A stretch of DNA of 64,000 bases from an uncultured Roseibium sp. Lineage in GTDB: Bacteria; Pseudomonadota; Alphaproteobacteria; Rhizobiales; Stappiaceae. The DNA is taken from positions 1,798,001-1,862,000 of the forward strand of contig NZ_CANLVF010000001.1 in NCBI RefSeq assembly GCF_947494555.1, read 5' to 3'. The notes under the pieces were generated by a model. That model saw only the letters and a list, made by a program, of their open reading frames with translations. It had not been told where the DNA came from and made no database searches. This document shows positions 9,994 through 19,579 of this stretch, in pieces. The translations under genes and the position numbers were made by a program. Position 1 is the stretch's first letter. Every line of letters begins with the position of its first letter.

Positions 9994-10230
9994 TCTGAGG
10001 GTGCTTCTGGTAGTAATTTTCAAGGCGAAGATTTCCGCCAAGAAAAGTGGCAAATCCCGCCGTGGAACCACACTTCTGGTTTTGCTATCGAGGACAATAT
10101 GCACAATTTTTGACCGTTTTGCCCAAAAATTATGCGATGAAGCGATTGGGATGTCGTCGTGCTGCTTTCATTGGGATAATCAGCACACGAGACGCACACA
10201 CTTACCAGACGCCTGGAGCAATTGGTCGGG

Positions 10231-11778
10231 ATGAATTTCAACGCCGGAAAATCAAGAGCCGTTTTGCTGACCCCTGATGAAATGGGTCATGCCGACAAGC
10301 AGACGATCGAAAGTGGAGTTCCCGGTATCGTTCTCATGGAGCGGGCGGGCCAGGCGGTCGCAGGTGTTGCGCGCAAGATTGCCCCGAAAGACGGCCGTAT
10401 TCTTTGCCTGTGTGGTCCGGGAAACAACGGTGGGGACGGCTTCATCGCAGCACGCTGCCTGAAGGCGGCAGGCTTTGAGACTCGCCTGCTGCTTCTGAAA
10501 GACCCGGCAGGGCTCAGAGGTGATGCGCTCTTGGCTTTTGAGCGCCTTGATCCCGGGCTTCGGGGCGCGGTGGCCTACGCCGTAAAAGGCAACGAAATCG
10601 CGCAGGATCTTGTTGATGAACTCGCAGAGGCCGATCTGGTTGTCGATGGGCTTTTCGGAGCCGGGCTGGACAGGCCGTTGTCCGGTGCAATCCTCAAACT
10701 TGTCGAGTTGGTCAATCAGTCCAACGTTCCCGTGCTTGCGATCGACCTTCCTTCAGGTATCAGTGGATCAAGTGGTCAGATCCTGGGCGGGGCGATCAAG
10801 TCGCGCGCGACCGTAACCTTTTTCCGCAAAAAGCCGGGACATCTGCTTTATCCGGGGCGGGACTTGTGTGGTGCGGCAAGCGTTGCCGACATCGGCATCC
10901 TGCCTGAAGCGCTCGACAAGATCGCACCCGATACATTCGTGAATGGGCCGGATCTCTGGCTGGATACCTGGCCCCGTCCCTCGGTCGGTGGACACAAATA
11001 CGTGCGCGGACACGCCGTCGTCTTTGGCGGTCCGATGTCGTCGACCGGCGCCGCGCGTCTGTCGGCCATCGCCGCGCTGAGGGCAGGGGCTGGGCTTGTG
11101 ACACTCGGCTCCCCGCCGGACGCAATGATGGTCAACGCCTGTCATCTGACGGCAGTGATGTTGAAGAAACTCGCCAATGACGCGTCAATTTCCGAGTATC
11201 TTCAGGACCCGCGCCTCAACGCGCTTTTGATCGGCCCGGGCTTCGGGGTTGGCGCAAAGACGTGCGACACGGTCGCAGCTATTCTCGAGGCCAGGCGCGC
11301 AACCGTGCTGGATGCGGATGCGCTCACGAGTTTTGCCGGCAATCCCGGGCAATTGTTCAAGTTGATCAAGACGGCGAACGTGCCGGTCATCCTGACGCCG
11401 CATGAGGGCGAGTTCGCGCGACTGTTCCCGGATTTGGGCGGCGACAGGCTCGTTAAGGCCCGGCAAGCGGCGGAGCAGTCCGGTGCAGTTGTCATCCTGA
11501 AGGGGCCTGACACGGTAATTGCCGCCCCCGACGGGCGCGCGGCCATCAATGAGAATGCACCGCCATGGCTCGCGACTGCCGGATCAGGTGACGTTCTTGC
11601 CGGAATAGCTGCGGGTCTGCTGGCACAAGGCGTTCAAGGCTTTGAAGCCGCGTGCCAGGCAGTCTGGCTGCACGGGGAGGCGGGCGATGTCGCCGGGCCT
11701 GGGCTGATTGCCGAAGATCTCGGTCTGTCACTGAAAACAGTGATCGCAGGACTTGTGGACAAGACGCAGGCCAGGTGA
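10231..11778 (+). CDS. nnr: Bifunctional NAD(P)H-hydrate epimerase / ADP-dependent NAD(P)H-hydrate dehydratase
   Basis: Repairs hydrated NADH and NADPH: the N-terminal YjeF domain (about residues 10-215) epimerises R- to S-NAD(P)HX, and the C-terminal ribokinase-like domain (about 225-510) dehydrates the S form using ADP. Visible motifs are GPGNNGGDG (62-70), VDGLFGAGLDRPL and AIDLPSG in the first domain, and GPGFG, DADAL, TPHEGEFARL and the catalytic ATAGSGDVLAG loop in the second. ATG 10231 gives 515 residues; an in-frame TTG three codons earlier is less likely. It is a single gene followed by tRNA-Leu. Confidence 0.96.
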   Translation: MNFNAGKSRAVLLTPDEMGHADKQTIESGVPGIVLMERAGQAVAGVARKIAPKDGRILCLCGPGNNGGDGFIAARCLKAAGFETRLLLLKDPAGLRGDALLAFERLDPGLRGAVAYAVKGNEIAQDLVDELAEADLVVDGLFGAGLDRPLSGAILKLVELVNQSNVPVLAIDLPSGISGSSGQILGGAIKSRATVTFFRKKPGHLLYPGRDLCGAASVADIGILPEALDKIAPDTFVNGPDLWLDTWPRPSVGGHKYVRGHAVVFGGPMSSTGAARLSAIAALRAGAGLVTLGSPPDAMMVNACHLTAVMLKKLANDASISEYLQDPRLNALLIGPGFGVGAKTCDTVAAILEARRATVLDADALTSFAGNPGQLFKLIKTANVPVILTPHEGEFARLFPDLGGDRLVKARQAAEQSGAVVILKGPDTVIAAPDGRAAINENAPPWLATAGSGDVLAGIAAGLLAQGVQGFEAACQAVWLHGEAGDVAGPGLIAEDLGLSLKTVIAGLVDKTQAR

Positions 11779-11799
11779 GCGCGTTGACACCTTTTTCCT

Positions 11800-11827
11800 T
11801 TGACGGGAAAATCAGCGGTGCTATAGA
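11800..11827 (+). promoter_or_regulatory. Sigma-70-type promoter of tRNA-Leu
   Basis: TTGACG (11800-11805), a 16-bp spacer and TATAGA (11822-11827) lie about 35 bp before the tRNA. A second TTGACA at 11784-11789 is too far from this -10 box. Confidence 0.6.
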
Positions 11828-11866
11828 AGCCCCGCTTCAAACGCGGAGCCCAAGAGCTCCAGCGAT

Positions 11867-11951
<85 letters not shown>

Positions 11952-12000
11952 CTTGCTTTCAGGCAAGTCATTGTTTTAATTTATAAAATTAGATTTGCTT

Positions 12001-12061
12001 GATGTAGAAATTCAAAAAATGTCGAAAAGTGATGTACATTTTGATGTACAAAATGATGTAC
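12001..12061 (+). repeat. Left-end GATGTAC repeats (integrase/excisionase arm sites)
   Basis: GATGTAC occurs at 12031, 12043 and 12055 with a 12-bp period, plus a variant GATGTAG at 12001. The same array is found just inside attR. Their position between the att core and the integrase start suggests arm-type binding sites; they could also autoregulate int. Confidence 0.7.
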
Positions 12062-12079
12062 ATTTCTTAGCCTTCGGGC

Positions 12080-13453
12080 ATGAGTGATCCCGACCGGTAC
12101 CTGAAAAGTCGAAATGGAAAATGGTATTACGTGCGCCGGATTCCGGGGCATGTGCAGGACCTTGTCGGCCAATCCCGGATCAGTCTGACACTCAAAACAG
12201 ACTCGCTTGAAACCGCCCGTGTGCGCCGGGATGCCATGGAGGAGGCGGACACTGCTTATTGGGCGAAGCTCATAGCGCAATCACCAGTGGAACAGGCAGA
12301 GGCGCGTTACAAGGCCGACAAGGCGCGTTGCATGGCGCTCGGCTTTGTCTGGAAGAGTTTGGACCACCTCGTCAGCGAAGCGGCCCCTGAAGAGCTGGTA
12401 TCCCGTGTTCTGACAGTTGGAAACGGGTCGGATACTTCCAGGACCGCAAAGGCGGATGCGCTGCTCGGAACGGCCAGGCGGCCGACAATTGCTGTATCGA
12501 AGGCGCTCGAGGTGTTTCTGGCCGAGATTGCTCCAGATTTCATGCGCAACAAAAGCCCGCAACAAAAACGGACTTATCAAAAGGTCAAGCAACGGGCGGT
12601 GAACAATTTCATTGAGATCTGCGGCGACAAGGGCATCGCGGAGATCACTCGTGAGGATGCCGTCAAGTTTCATACCTGGTGGCAAAAGCGTGTCACAGGA
12701 GAAATTGTACCGAAATGCTCGCCCAATTCCGGCAACCGCGACGTCGGGAACATGCGCAAGCTATTCGACGACTATTTCAAACATATCGGCGAGGAGGATC
12801 TGCCGAACCCTTTCCGCAACCTGCGCTTCCGGGAGCGGAAGATCGACAAGAAGAAACGGCCTGCATTTCCGACTGATTGGATTCGCGATCGGATCCTGAG
12901 GCCGGAGACATTCAAGGGTTTGAACGATCAAGCAAGTGGGATCCTGCTTGTTCTCATTGAAACGGGATGCAGGCCGTCAGAGATCTGCAATCTGCCGGCG
13001 CATCGTATTCACACGGACGCCGAGATACCCTTCATTGAAATCGAGTTTCAGGAAAAGCGGGAGTTGAAAACGGAATCTAGCATTCGGCGAATCCCGCTCG
13101 TGGGTGTCGCACTTGAGGCGTTGAAGCACTTTTCTGAAGGGTTCCCGCGCTATCACGACAAGGAAGAAAACTTCTCCCAGATCGCGCGGAAACACTTTCG
13201 GGCGAAGGGCCTATTTCCGACCGAAGATCATGTGATCTATTCCCTGCGCCACTCTTTCGAGGATCGTATGAAAGAGGGGCGGATCGATCCAGAAATCCGG
13301 AAATTCATATTCGGGCACTCGATCGACCGCGAAGAATACGGAGAGGGGGCAAGCCTGCTGTTTTTGCAAGGTGAGCTGCGGCGGATTGCGCTGCCTTTTC
13401 CGAGGGAAATTTTAAATAAACTCAATGATATACTTCCCGATGAAAGTCTTTAG
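12080..13453 (+). CDS. int: Tyrosine-type site-specific integrase
   Basis: A 457-residue recombinase that inserts and excises the element at tRNA-Leu. The N-terminus (RYLKSRNGKWYYVRRIPGHV) is the DUF6538-type arm-binding domain often seen in alphaproteobacterial phage integrases. A SAM-like core-binding domain spans about residues 135-240 and the catalytic domain follows. Catalytic residues are Arg298 (ETGCRPSEI), Arg390 (YSLRHSF, with Tyr in place of the usual His), His413 (FGHS) and the nucleophile Tyr420 (REEYGEG). It starts 128 bp inside the element and reads away from the tRNA. No excisionase gene was recognised nearby. Confidence 0.95.
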   Translation: MSDPDRYLKSRNGKWYYVRRIPGHVQDLVGQSRISLTLKTDSLETARVRRDAMEEADTAYWAKLIAQSPVEQAEARYKADKARCMALGFVWKSLDHLVSEAAPEELVSRVLTVGNGSDTSRTAKADALLGTARRPTIAVSKALEVFLAEIAPDFMRNKSPQQKRTYQKVKQRAVNNFIEICGDKGIAEITREDAVKFHTWWQKRVTGEIVPKCSPNSGNRDVGNMRKLFDDYFKHIGEEDLPNPFRNLRFRERKIDKKKRPAFPTDWIRDRILRPETFKGLNDQASGILLVLIETGCRPSEICNLPAHRIHTDAEIPFIEIEFQEKRELKTESSIRRIPLVGVALEALKHFSEGFPRYHDKEENFSQIARKHFRAKGLFPTEDHVIYSLRHSFEDRMKEGRIDPEIRKFIFGHSIDREEYGEGASLLFLQGELRRIALPFPREILNKLNDILPDESL

Positions 13454-13616
13454 GCGCCATATCTTACGGTGCGTTGTGATTTACAGAATTTTAAAATGAA
13501 ATTACACTTAAAAAGTGAGCGCGCAGCAGACCTGCACTCAAGTTGCTTGTGTGTAGCGTAAGTGATTGTGCGTCATGCACTATATTGGTTTGAACATTTT
13601 TGTGTTGGGTCATTTC

Positions 13617-15698
13617 ATGGCAGAAGACGCTGAAGAACGAAGACGTAGTGAAGCGGGGCGTGCCAGTCAACTCGCGCTTAAGGCGGCCTCGAAAATTGCA
13701 GACTGGTGCGAGGTAAGGAAAGAAGTCGCACTACGCGATGCTGCGCTTCAAATGCGAACAGTCTGGATACTGTTAGCGGGAGGAGTTATTTTACTTCTGC
13801 TTTTGCCACGATTAGTTGCCCTAATTGACTACACAGCAGCCACGTTGCCACCCGACGCGGTGCAAGAAGCCGATGCGGCTCTTGCTTTAATGGAAACAAA
13901 CAAAACTGAGATGAACGAGGAACTAAATCAGGCGCAGAAAGACTTAAATCTTAGAGAAACACAGCAAACAATCGCAAATAATAACCTTGAAGAAGCGGTT
14001 AAAAACTTTCGTACTCCGTTTGAACATCAGTTGTCAGTTTGGAAACGCGCAACACCAAACGATCTGTCGATACAAACAAGAACAATATACCAAAGAGATA
14101 AAGGTCCGATCATCGTCGCTGGTAGCGAAGGTACAGAGTCAAACTCAAATATTTTGTTTCTTGTTTCTTCTGAAGGAAAGGAATGGATGGCTGTCCGCGC
14201 CAAAGATGGGGGTGAGACAATCAACGGTCGTATCTACGCCATCTCGTCACTGCCAGATGGTGATTTTATTGCCGCAGGGCATGAGATCATTGGAGACGTC
14301 AGAATGCCAATATTTCTTCGCTCGAAAGAAGGAACAGAGTGGACAATTCAGCGCCCGGCTGAGTCAGGCTCTCGTATCTCAGGCTCGATTTTTGCGATAT
14401 CGCGATCGAATAGTCTTGGATTTTTCGCTGCGGGATATGAACAAGTTGGAGAAAAGAGAAACATTCTCTTTTTTCGATTGTTGGACGGCAATGAGTGGGT
14501 TCCCTTGCGTCCAGATAGGTCAGGTACACGTATCGAGGGCACTGTCAGATCAATCTTACCCGCTCCCGATGGTGGGATCATGGCAGTAGGATACAGCGGT
14601 GATCGTGAGAACCCAAAGACTCTCATTCTCAGTTCTGTGGATGCAATAGAATGGCTAACTGTGCGACTAGATGAACCGGGAGGTTATATTCGGGGTCGAC
14701 TTTTTACGCTCGCGCTCGATCCTCAAGGTGGCTTTATCGCTGCTGGCCTTCGTCAGGTCGGAAGTGTGAGCACAATCTCTACCGCCTTTAATCTCAATCC
14801 TTTTCCAAGCTCGACAGAAGTTCTAATTCTTCGCTCTCAAGATGGTAAATCATGGCAAGCCCTAAGGCCCGAGGAAATGGGCGGGCGTCAAGGTGGTCTG
14901 TTGTTTCACCTACTAAACGTGCCGGACGTTGGAGTGTTGGCTGCGGGTTCCGCAGACACGGCTCGTGGCGAACAACCGCTAATTTTACGCTCTTCCACTG
15001 GCGAAGCTTGGGTTCCAATTCTTTTTTCAAGCATTACAGAAACGCGTGTACCAAAAAATTTTTGGAGGCTCCTTTCCACAGCAGACGGTACCCTTTTAGC
15101 AGGCGGAGACGGTACCTCGATTATGCGCTTAACCCCAGACTTGCGAGAGGAGGTTCAAGAGGCAATCCTCACTGGTGAAATCGAAGAAGATTTTACCGTT
15201 CCAGATAGATCAATCGAGACTTCTGAAGTTGTGCGACAACGTAACAGTGATTTGAAATTCGCTATTGAACTTGTGGAGCAACAACAAACTATTGTAGATC
15301 AGGCGCAAGAGTCATACACTAGGCAGACAGATGCTGTTGAACAGATCACAAAGGCAAACATTAACTTAGAGAATGCCTTGCGTCGAACAGAGCCTGTTCG
15401 TCAAGCGAGTTGGATTGCGACAAGACTGGGCGTCATTGCGCTGATTATCTTTCTGGTTCAGATCAGCGTAAATCGCTACCGTTATTTGCAGCGTCTTGCG
15501 GACTTTTACGATGGCCGTGCCCAGGCGTTCCGCATGCTCGCAAATTCAGGGCCCACCGCTGCAGGAGCTATTCTTCATGAGGTTTCATTGAATGATCTGA
15601 TGGCAGGACTATCGCCAAGTTCGATCGGGTTTGGCCGAGCACCCGAGCCGCCCACTCAGCAGCTCATGTCCGTTCTTCAGGCTGCCGTTAAGAAGTGA
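13617..15698 (+). CDS. Two-TM membrane protein with a propeller-like domain (paralogue of the 20260-22542 gene)
   Basis: Unknown family. The 693-residue product has a charged N-terminus, TM1 (VWILLAGGVILLLLLPRLVALI), a coiled coil (about residues 90-135), six to seven repeats of about 60 residues (pattern LRS-DG-EW--LRP--G-RI-G, then PDGG-IAAG) suggesting a beta-propeller, a second coiled coil, TM2 (LGVIALIIFLVQISV), and a tail with RYLQRLADFYDGRAQAF. The tail matches that of the other propeller protein in this element (see findings). The propeller is probably periplasmic and the tail cytoplasmic (inference). An in-frame start 51 bp upstream exists; ATG 13617 begins the MAEDAEERRR segment. 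Possibly a sensor or defence protein; no function is assigned. Confidence 0.75.
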   Translation: MAEDAEERRRSEAGRASQLALKAASKIADWCEVRKEVALRDAALQMRTVWILLAGGVILLLLLPRLVALIDYTAATLPPDAVQEADAALALMETNKTEMNEELNQAQKDLNLRETQQTIANNNLEEAVKNFRTPFEHQLSVWKRATPNDLSIQTRTIYQRDKGPIIVAGSEGTESNSNILFLVSSEGKEWMAVRAKDGGETINGRIYAISSLPDGDFIAAGHEIIGDVRMPIFLRSKEGTEWTIQRPAESGSRISGSIFAISRSNSLGFFAAGYEQVGEKRNILFFRLLDGNEWVPLRPDRSGTRIEGTVRSILPAPDGGIMAVGYSGDRENPKTLILSSVDAIEWLTVRLDEPGGYIRGRLFTLALDPQGGFIAAGLRQVGSVSTISTAFNLNPFPSSTEVLILRSQDGKSWQALRPEEMGGRQGGLLFHLLNVPDVGVLAAGSADTARGEQPLILRSSTGEAWVPILFSSITETRVPKNFWRLLSTADGTLLAGGDGTSIMRLTPDLREEVQEAILTGEIEEDFTVPDRSIETSEVVRQRNSDLKFAIELVEQQQTIVDQAQESYTRQTDAVEQITKANINLENALRRTEPVRQASWIATRLGVIALIIFLVQISVNRYRYLQRLADFYDGRAQAFRMLANSGPTAAGAILHEVSLNDLMAGLSPSSIGFGRAPEPPTQQLMSVLQAAVKK

Positions 15699-15767
15699 CG
15701 GCTGTCACGGCTGAAAACTTCTAGGCCAACGTGTTTCAGTCGTCACTCTACATGCAGGTTTAGGGTG

Positions 15768-16214
15768 TCACCAATCAACCAGGCGTTCTTTTGGAACGCA
15801 TTGGATCTGGTCTTCCGAGGGCTGTCTGTGCGGGTATTTTGCCGTGGAATCTGCCGGACAGATCGGTTTTTCGATCGCGATGAACCCCTTGTTGACTATG
15901 CATTTGGCGAATTGGCGATTTCGCAGTTTCTGATTGGGGTCGTAGCTGTAAACAGAGCCAGGTGTGTAGCCGCCGCCGACGGTGCTGCAGCTGACCGAGT
16001 TGCCGATCGGCGTGCAGGTCGTGTAGCCGGGATTGTAGTAGCCCGGCGTCGACGCCACGGCCGTTGATTGAGGAACAGCTTTCAAGGCAGCAATATTGCA
16101 AGCATCTGCTGCGTTCTGGCGTTGTGCAAAGGTGGAGCCCTGCTTGTACAAAATGGTCGTCGGGCCTGTCTGGCAGCCGGCGAGCAACAACAAGAATACA
16201 ATCGATAAACGCAT
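15768..16214 (-). CDS. Small lipoprotein, unknown function
   Basis: A 148-residue product with a short lipoprotein signal (MRLSIVFLLLLAGC; lipobox LAGC, lipidated Cys14). The mature part is rich in Tyr, Pro and Gly (GYYNPGYTTC) with about six Cys residues, and the C-terminus is charged. It should be anchored in the inner or outer membrane facing the periplasm. It stands alone on the minus strand between two plus-strand cargo genes. Similar small cysteine-containing lipoproteins are frequent in Hyphomicrobiales; none has a known role. Confidence 0.75.
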   Translation of the reverse strand: MRLSIVFLLLLAGCQTGPTTILYKQGSTFAQRQNAADACNIAALKAVPQSTAVASTPGYYNPGYTTCTPIGNSVSCSTVGGGYTPGSVYSYDPNQKLRNRQFAKCIVNKGFIAIEKPICPADSTAKYPHRQPSEDQIQCVPKERLVDW

Positions 16215-16405
16215 AAGAAGTCCCCCAGTCGACTACAACCAGTGCACAGATTCCTTCGAAAAATCAATAAGCTTACACGCAGGGATACTACTTATACGCG
16301 CTCTTTTCCTTTCATTTGCCGTCGATGGACAGACGGGACACAGTTCCGTCGTGCGAGGTTTTTTGCGCGTTAATCAATCCTCATGATCTCCGCACTATCA
16401 CTGTG

Positions 16406-17035
16406 ATGAACACACGTGAAGAGGATTTCCAGCCGGTGCGTGGACGCAAGTTTGGTTCCGTGATTCCGTTCCCTTCTCGACATCCCAGACGAGGATCATC
16501 GAGTCGGAGGGGCAGAAGGCGTTCGCTTGGTTGGCGGTTGCCGAGACGGCTTTGGCTGCCGCTTATGCTGGCTCTTGCCGCACTGGTGATTTATGGCCCG
16601 CAGGACCAATCTCTGATCAACGACCTTGGCGACGAGCTAGTGGCGACCTGGGTGCGTTTTACACGTTCCGGCGAGGGGCATATGTCGTGTGTTGGCATTC
16701 AAGCGGTGGATGGCGACACCATCAAATGCCTGGGTGGCAAAGGCATGCGCGCGCTCGGTGACGGAACACCCAATCGATCCGGTTTTGACACACCCGAGAT
16801 TTTCAGCCCGAAATGCCCGCAGGAGCGCGCGCTTGGTGAAGCAGCCAAGGCCCGGCTGCAAGAGCTTGTTTCGCAAAGCGGTGTGACGGTGACAGATTCC
16901 GGCAAGCGCGACCGGTACGACCGGCGCCTGGTTTGGATCAACCTACCTGACGGTCGTACAGCAGGGTCAGTGCTGGTTGAGGAAGGGCTCGCCCGGCCAT
17001 GGTTTCCCGGGTACCATGCGAACTGGTGTCGTTAG
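16406..17035 (+). CDS. Membrane-anchored thermonuclease (SNase-like)
   Basis: A 209-residue protein with a basic cytoplasmic N-terminus rich in Arg and Ser, one TM helix (LWLPLMLALAALVIYG, near residue 55), and a C-terminal staphylococcal-nuclease fold. The fold is marked by IQAVDGDTIKC, FDTPEIF, the CPQERALGEAAKARLQEL helix with the catalytic Glu, and the catalytic Arg region KRDRYDRRLVWI. It should be a Ca2+-dependent nuclease exposed to the periplasm. In mobile elements such nucleases may degrade incoming DNA or recycle it (inference). ATG 16406 is chosen; the upstream in-frame extension from 16316 does not resemble protein of this family. Confidence 0.85.
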   Translation: MNTREEDFQPVRGRKFGSVIPFPSRHPRRGSSSRRGRRRSLGWRLPRRLWLPLMLALAALVIYGPQDQSLINDLGDELVATWVRFTRSGEGHMSCVGIQAVDGDTIKCLGGKGMRALGDGTPNRSGFDTPEIFSPKCPQERALGEAAKARLQELVSQSGVTVTDSGKRDRYDRRLVWINLPDGRTAGSVLVEEGLARPWFPGYHANWCR

Positions 17036-17166
17036 TCCTCCCAAGAGAGAGTTTTTGCACAATTGTTGTCTGGTTTATGGAGCAATCAATCCAAGCCGGA
17101 GCGTCGTGGTGATGACCAGAGCGCAAGCGAGGCAGAGTGTTGCAGAACCTATTATGAGGACTGATC

Positions 17167-17823
17167 TCAGTTGGCCTCAACGTTTCGCAATCTTTCGGTC
17201 ACGTCAACAACGCCGGGAAGGTCCCAAACTGCATCCCTTAGCAGAAATTTATGACTGTTTGTGTGTTCAATGTAGTCCGACTGCTCGCGAACGATGGCTA
17301 CCGGAACCAACGCAGCGCGGAAGACACGGTAGTCGTCATCGAACAGGACGCCGGCGAGGATGTCGAACCCATCCAGGTCGCGGATAGAGGACAATTGACG
17401 AGACTTGTTGCGACGATGAATACGTCGTCCCTTGATTTGATAGCGTGTTCCGTCATCGCTGGTTGCATCAAGTGCCTTTACCGAGTTGTCAGCTTGCGCC
17501 CAACCAAATGCCCTGCAAAACAAGTATTCAGCAAGATCACCGGTCGGGTTGTTCGCTGAACGCAACACCTTACGACTTCGCAATTCCTCCATAATCGCAA
17601 CATGCAGAGCTAGAAGTTCGAGAATGGATTTGGCGCGAAGATTTTCCATTACCCTTAGGTACCCCGGAAGCAGCATGTTAGCCAAACTTGGTGGCTTTTG
17701 CATTTGTATAATGATCTTGGACCACCGATCCCAGCCAGTCGTGTAGTGGTCTTGGCTATCCGGAAGCTGTGGAAGACCCAACGGCGCGCAGTTTTTGCTT
17801 GTCTTTAAGATTTGCAACATCAT
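17167..17823 (-). CDS. DUF6998-type putative PD-(D/E)xK nuclease
   Basis: A 218-residue product. The core has NPTGDLAEYLFCRAFGW, then ALDATSDDGTRYQIKGRRI, fitting the E...D...(Q/E)xK pattern of restriction-endonuclease folds; a later LDGFDILAGVLFDDDYRVFRAAL matches what I know of DUF6998 proteins. Such proteins are seen near defence loci. The first 45 or so residues look less conserved, so an internal start (for example the Met of VMENLRAKS) is possible. It is divergent from the next two genes with only 31 bp between start codons, so the three may form one regulated module. Confidence 0.7.
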   Translation of the reverse strand: MMLQILKTSKNCAPLGLPQLPDSQDHYTTGWDRWSKIIIQMQKPPSLANMLLPGYLRVMENLRAKSILELLALHVAIMEELRSRKVLRSANNPTGDLAEYLFCRAFGWAQADNSVKALDATSDDGTRYQIKGRRIHRRNKSRQLSSIRDLDGFDILAGVLFDDDYRVFRAALVPVAIVREQSDYIEHTNSHKFLLRDAVWDLPGVVDVTERLRNVEAN

Positions 17824-17854
17824 ATGATGTCGAAAATCTTAAAGGAGCTGATTC

Positions 17855-18481
17855 GTGCCAACCTTCAGAACTGTTACTGTCAGCGTTTTAGCGGAAATTG
17901 AAACGCGTTTAGCGGATTTTGGACTTGTTCGAGACCAATTGCTTACAATCGCTCGAACTGCACGCGCTTATGCTGATGATGCTAGTCCTTCAATGCCGCT
18001 CAACGCTGCTGGTTTACTTTCCTATATCTACGGGGTTGAAGCACTGCGTCAGCAACTTGTTGGGCCGGACTATTTCCCCGATCGGACGTGCGGTATCGAA
18101 GGCGTCATTCACCGGGATCGTTCCATTCGTCTCGCGTTTCAGAATGTGGACAAATGCTGCGTCGACATGCCCCCTATACCGCGGAACGAGAAGGGAGGCG
18201 GCGCTGCAAGTCTCTCGGCTCCAAGCCTTTTTGTGCATTGTGGCATAGAAGTCGGCCCGCTCACTGGTGTCAGGCAAGACGGCGTATTGACCTATTATGT
18301 AATGGTCGGACTTGATGGCAGTGTTGAATTGTCCTGCCCGATTATCGACAGGGGAAAATATGTGGATTGGCATGAGCGTATTTTCATCTATTCCCCTGGT
18401 GGAGAATGGGAAGCAGCGCCTGACGCCGACAAAGACCCAATCGAGGACTTCGACATTAGCGTCTCCTTCAAGGAGGTATGA
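17855..18481 (+). CDS. Unknown protein co-transcribed with the XRE-ImmA gene
   Basis: A 208-residue soluble protein with no recognised domain. GTG start with a strong AAAGGAG ribosome site just upstream. The N-terminal half is predicted helical (ETRLADFGLVRDQLL) and the C-terminal half beta-rich with four Cys. It overlaps the next gene by 4 bp (ATGA), so the two are translationally coupled. Its position beside a putative nuclease and a repressor-protease suggests a partner or immunity role, but this is inference from position only. Confidence 0.65.
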   Translation: MPTFRTVTVSVLAEIETRLADFGLVRDQLLTIARTARAYADDASPSMPLNAAGLLSYIYGVEALRQQLVGPDYFPDRTCGIEGVIHRDRSIRLAFQNVDKCCVDMPPIPRNEKGGGAASLSAPSLFVHCGIEVGPLTGVRQDGVLTYYVMVGLDGSVELSCPIIDRGKYVDWHERIFIYSPGGEWEAAPDADKDPIEDFDISVSFKEV

Positions 18482-19542
18482 TGTTCAATTCGGATCGGTT
18501 GAAGACGGCTCGCGAGAGGCGGATGCTGTCTTCGAAAGAACTTGCCGAACGTGTCGGCGTCTCTGTCGTTACTTTTTCGAAATACGAGAATGGCCATGAA
18601 CCGGACAAGTTCATGGCCTCGCGACTTGCAATGGAATTGGGTTACCCAATTGATTTTTTCTATCGTGATCAGCTCGAACGATTGGATACAAGCACTATTA
18701 GTTTTCGCAGTCTTGCGAGGATGAAGGCAAAGGAGCGGCGGGCAGCAGAGGCAGCCGGTGCGCTGGGAATTGAACTGTACGAGTGGATTGATACCCGGTT
18801 TAATCTTCCCCAAGCCGACTTGATCGATCTGAGCAAAGAACGGCGGCGACCAGGCATTGCAGCGCGTCTGTTGCGCCAGCATTGGAATTTGGGCGACAGG
18901 CCAATTGGCAATGTGCTTAAGCTCATCGAGTCGAAAGGCATTCGCGTGTTGTCGCTGTCGGAAGCGACCAAAAACGTTGATGCCTATTCTTTCTGGCGCG
19001 GTAATCACCCTTACATTTTTTTGAACCAGCAGAAAACGGCTGAGCGATCCATTTTTGACACCGCTCACGAGTTGGGGCACCTGGTTTTGCATCATCATGC
19101 AGGAGCAAAAACGGATAAAGAGGCTGAAACTCAGGCCGATAAATTCGCATCAGCATTTCTGATGCCCGAAAACGATCTTATGGATTACGCTCATATCCTT
19201 ACGGCAGGTCAGATCATCACAGCCAAAAAGAGATGGAAGACCTCCGCGATGGCGCTGGCATATCGCCTTCATGGCTTGGGGTATCTTACAGAATGGCAGT
19301 ATCGGTCACTTTGCATAGAACTAGGAAAGCGAGGGTATCGCAGTGGCGAGCCTGATGGGATCGAGCGTGAAACATCGACTGTGCTTGCCAAGGTCCTTTC
19401 AGCGCTATGGTCAAAGCGCCTGACCAAAGCCGATATTGCTGACGATCTGGGAATTCCGCTGGAAGAACTTGAGGCGTTGATTTTCCGGTTATCTCAAGAG
19501 CGGCCCAAGCCGGCGTCGTCTGGGTTGAAGGTTGTCAGATAG
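18478..19542 (+). CDS. XRE-family HTH / ImmA-IrrE metallopeptidase
   Basis: A 354-residue two-domain regulator. Residues about 8-65 form a helix-turn-helix (LKTARERRMLSSKELAERVG, then SVVTFSKYENGHEPD). The C-terminal half is an ImmA/IrrE zinc peptidase with HELGH at 197-201 followed by HHHAG and the third-ligand region EAETQADKFASAFLMP. Proteins of this type cleave repressors such as ImmR or act as dual repressor-proteases of mobile elements and toxin-like loci. It is coupled to the preceding unknown gene. It could also be an antitoxin-like partner of the divergent nuclease. Confidence 0.88.
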   Translation: MMFNSDRLKTARERRMLSSKELAERVGVSVVTFSKYENGHEPDKFMASRLAMELGYPIDFFYRDQLERLDTSTISFRSLARMKAKERRAAEAAGALGIELYEWIDTRFNLPQADLIDLSKERRRPGIAARLLRQHWNLGDRPIGNVLKLIESKGIRVLSLSEATKNVDAYSFWRGNHPYIFLNQQKTAERSIFDTAHELGHLVLHHHAGAKTDKEAETQADKFASAFLMPENDLMDYAHILTAGQIITAKKRWKTSAMALAYRLHGLGYLTEWQYRSLCIELGKRGYRSGEPDGIERETSTVLAKVLSALWSKRLTKADIADDLGIPLEELEALIFRLSQERPKPASSGLKVVR

Positions 19543-19579
19543 TTCACAGACTTTGATAACCTTTGTGGCAGGGAAAGTA

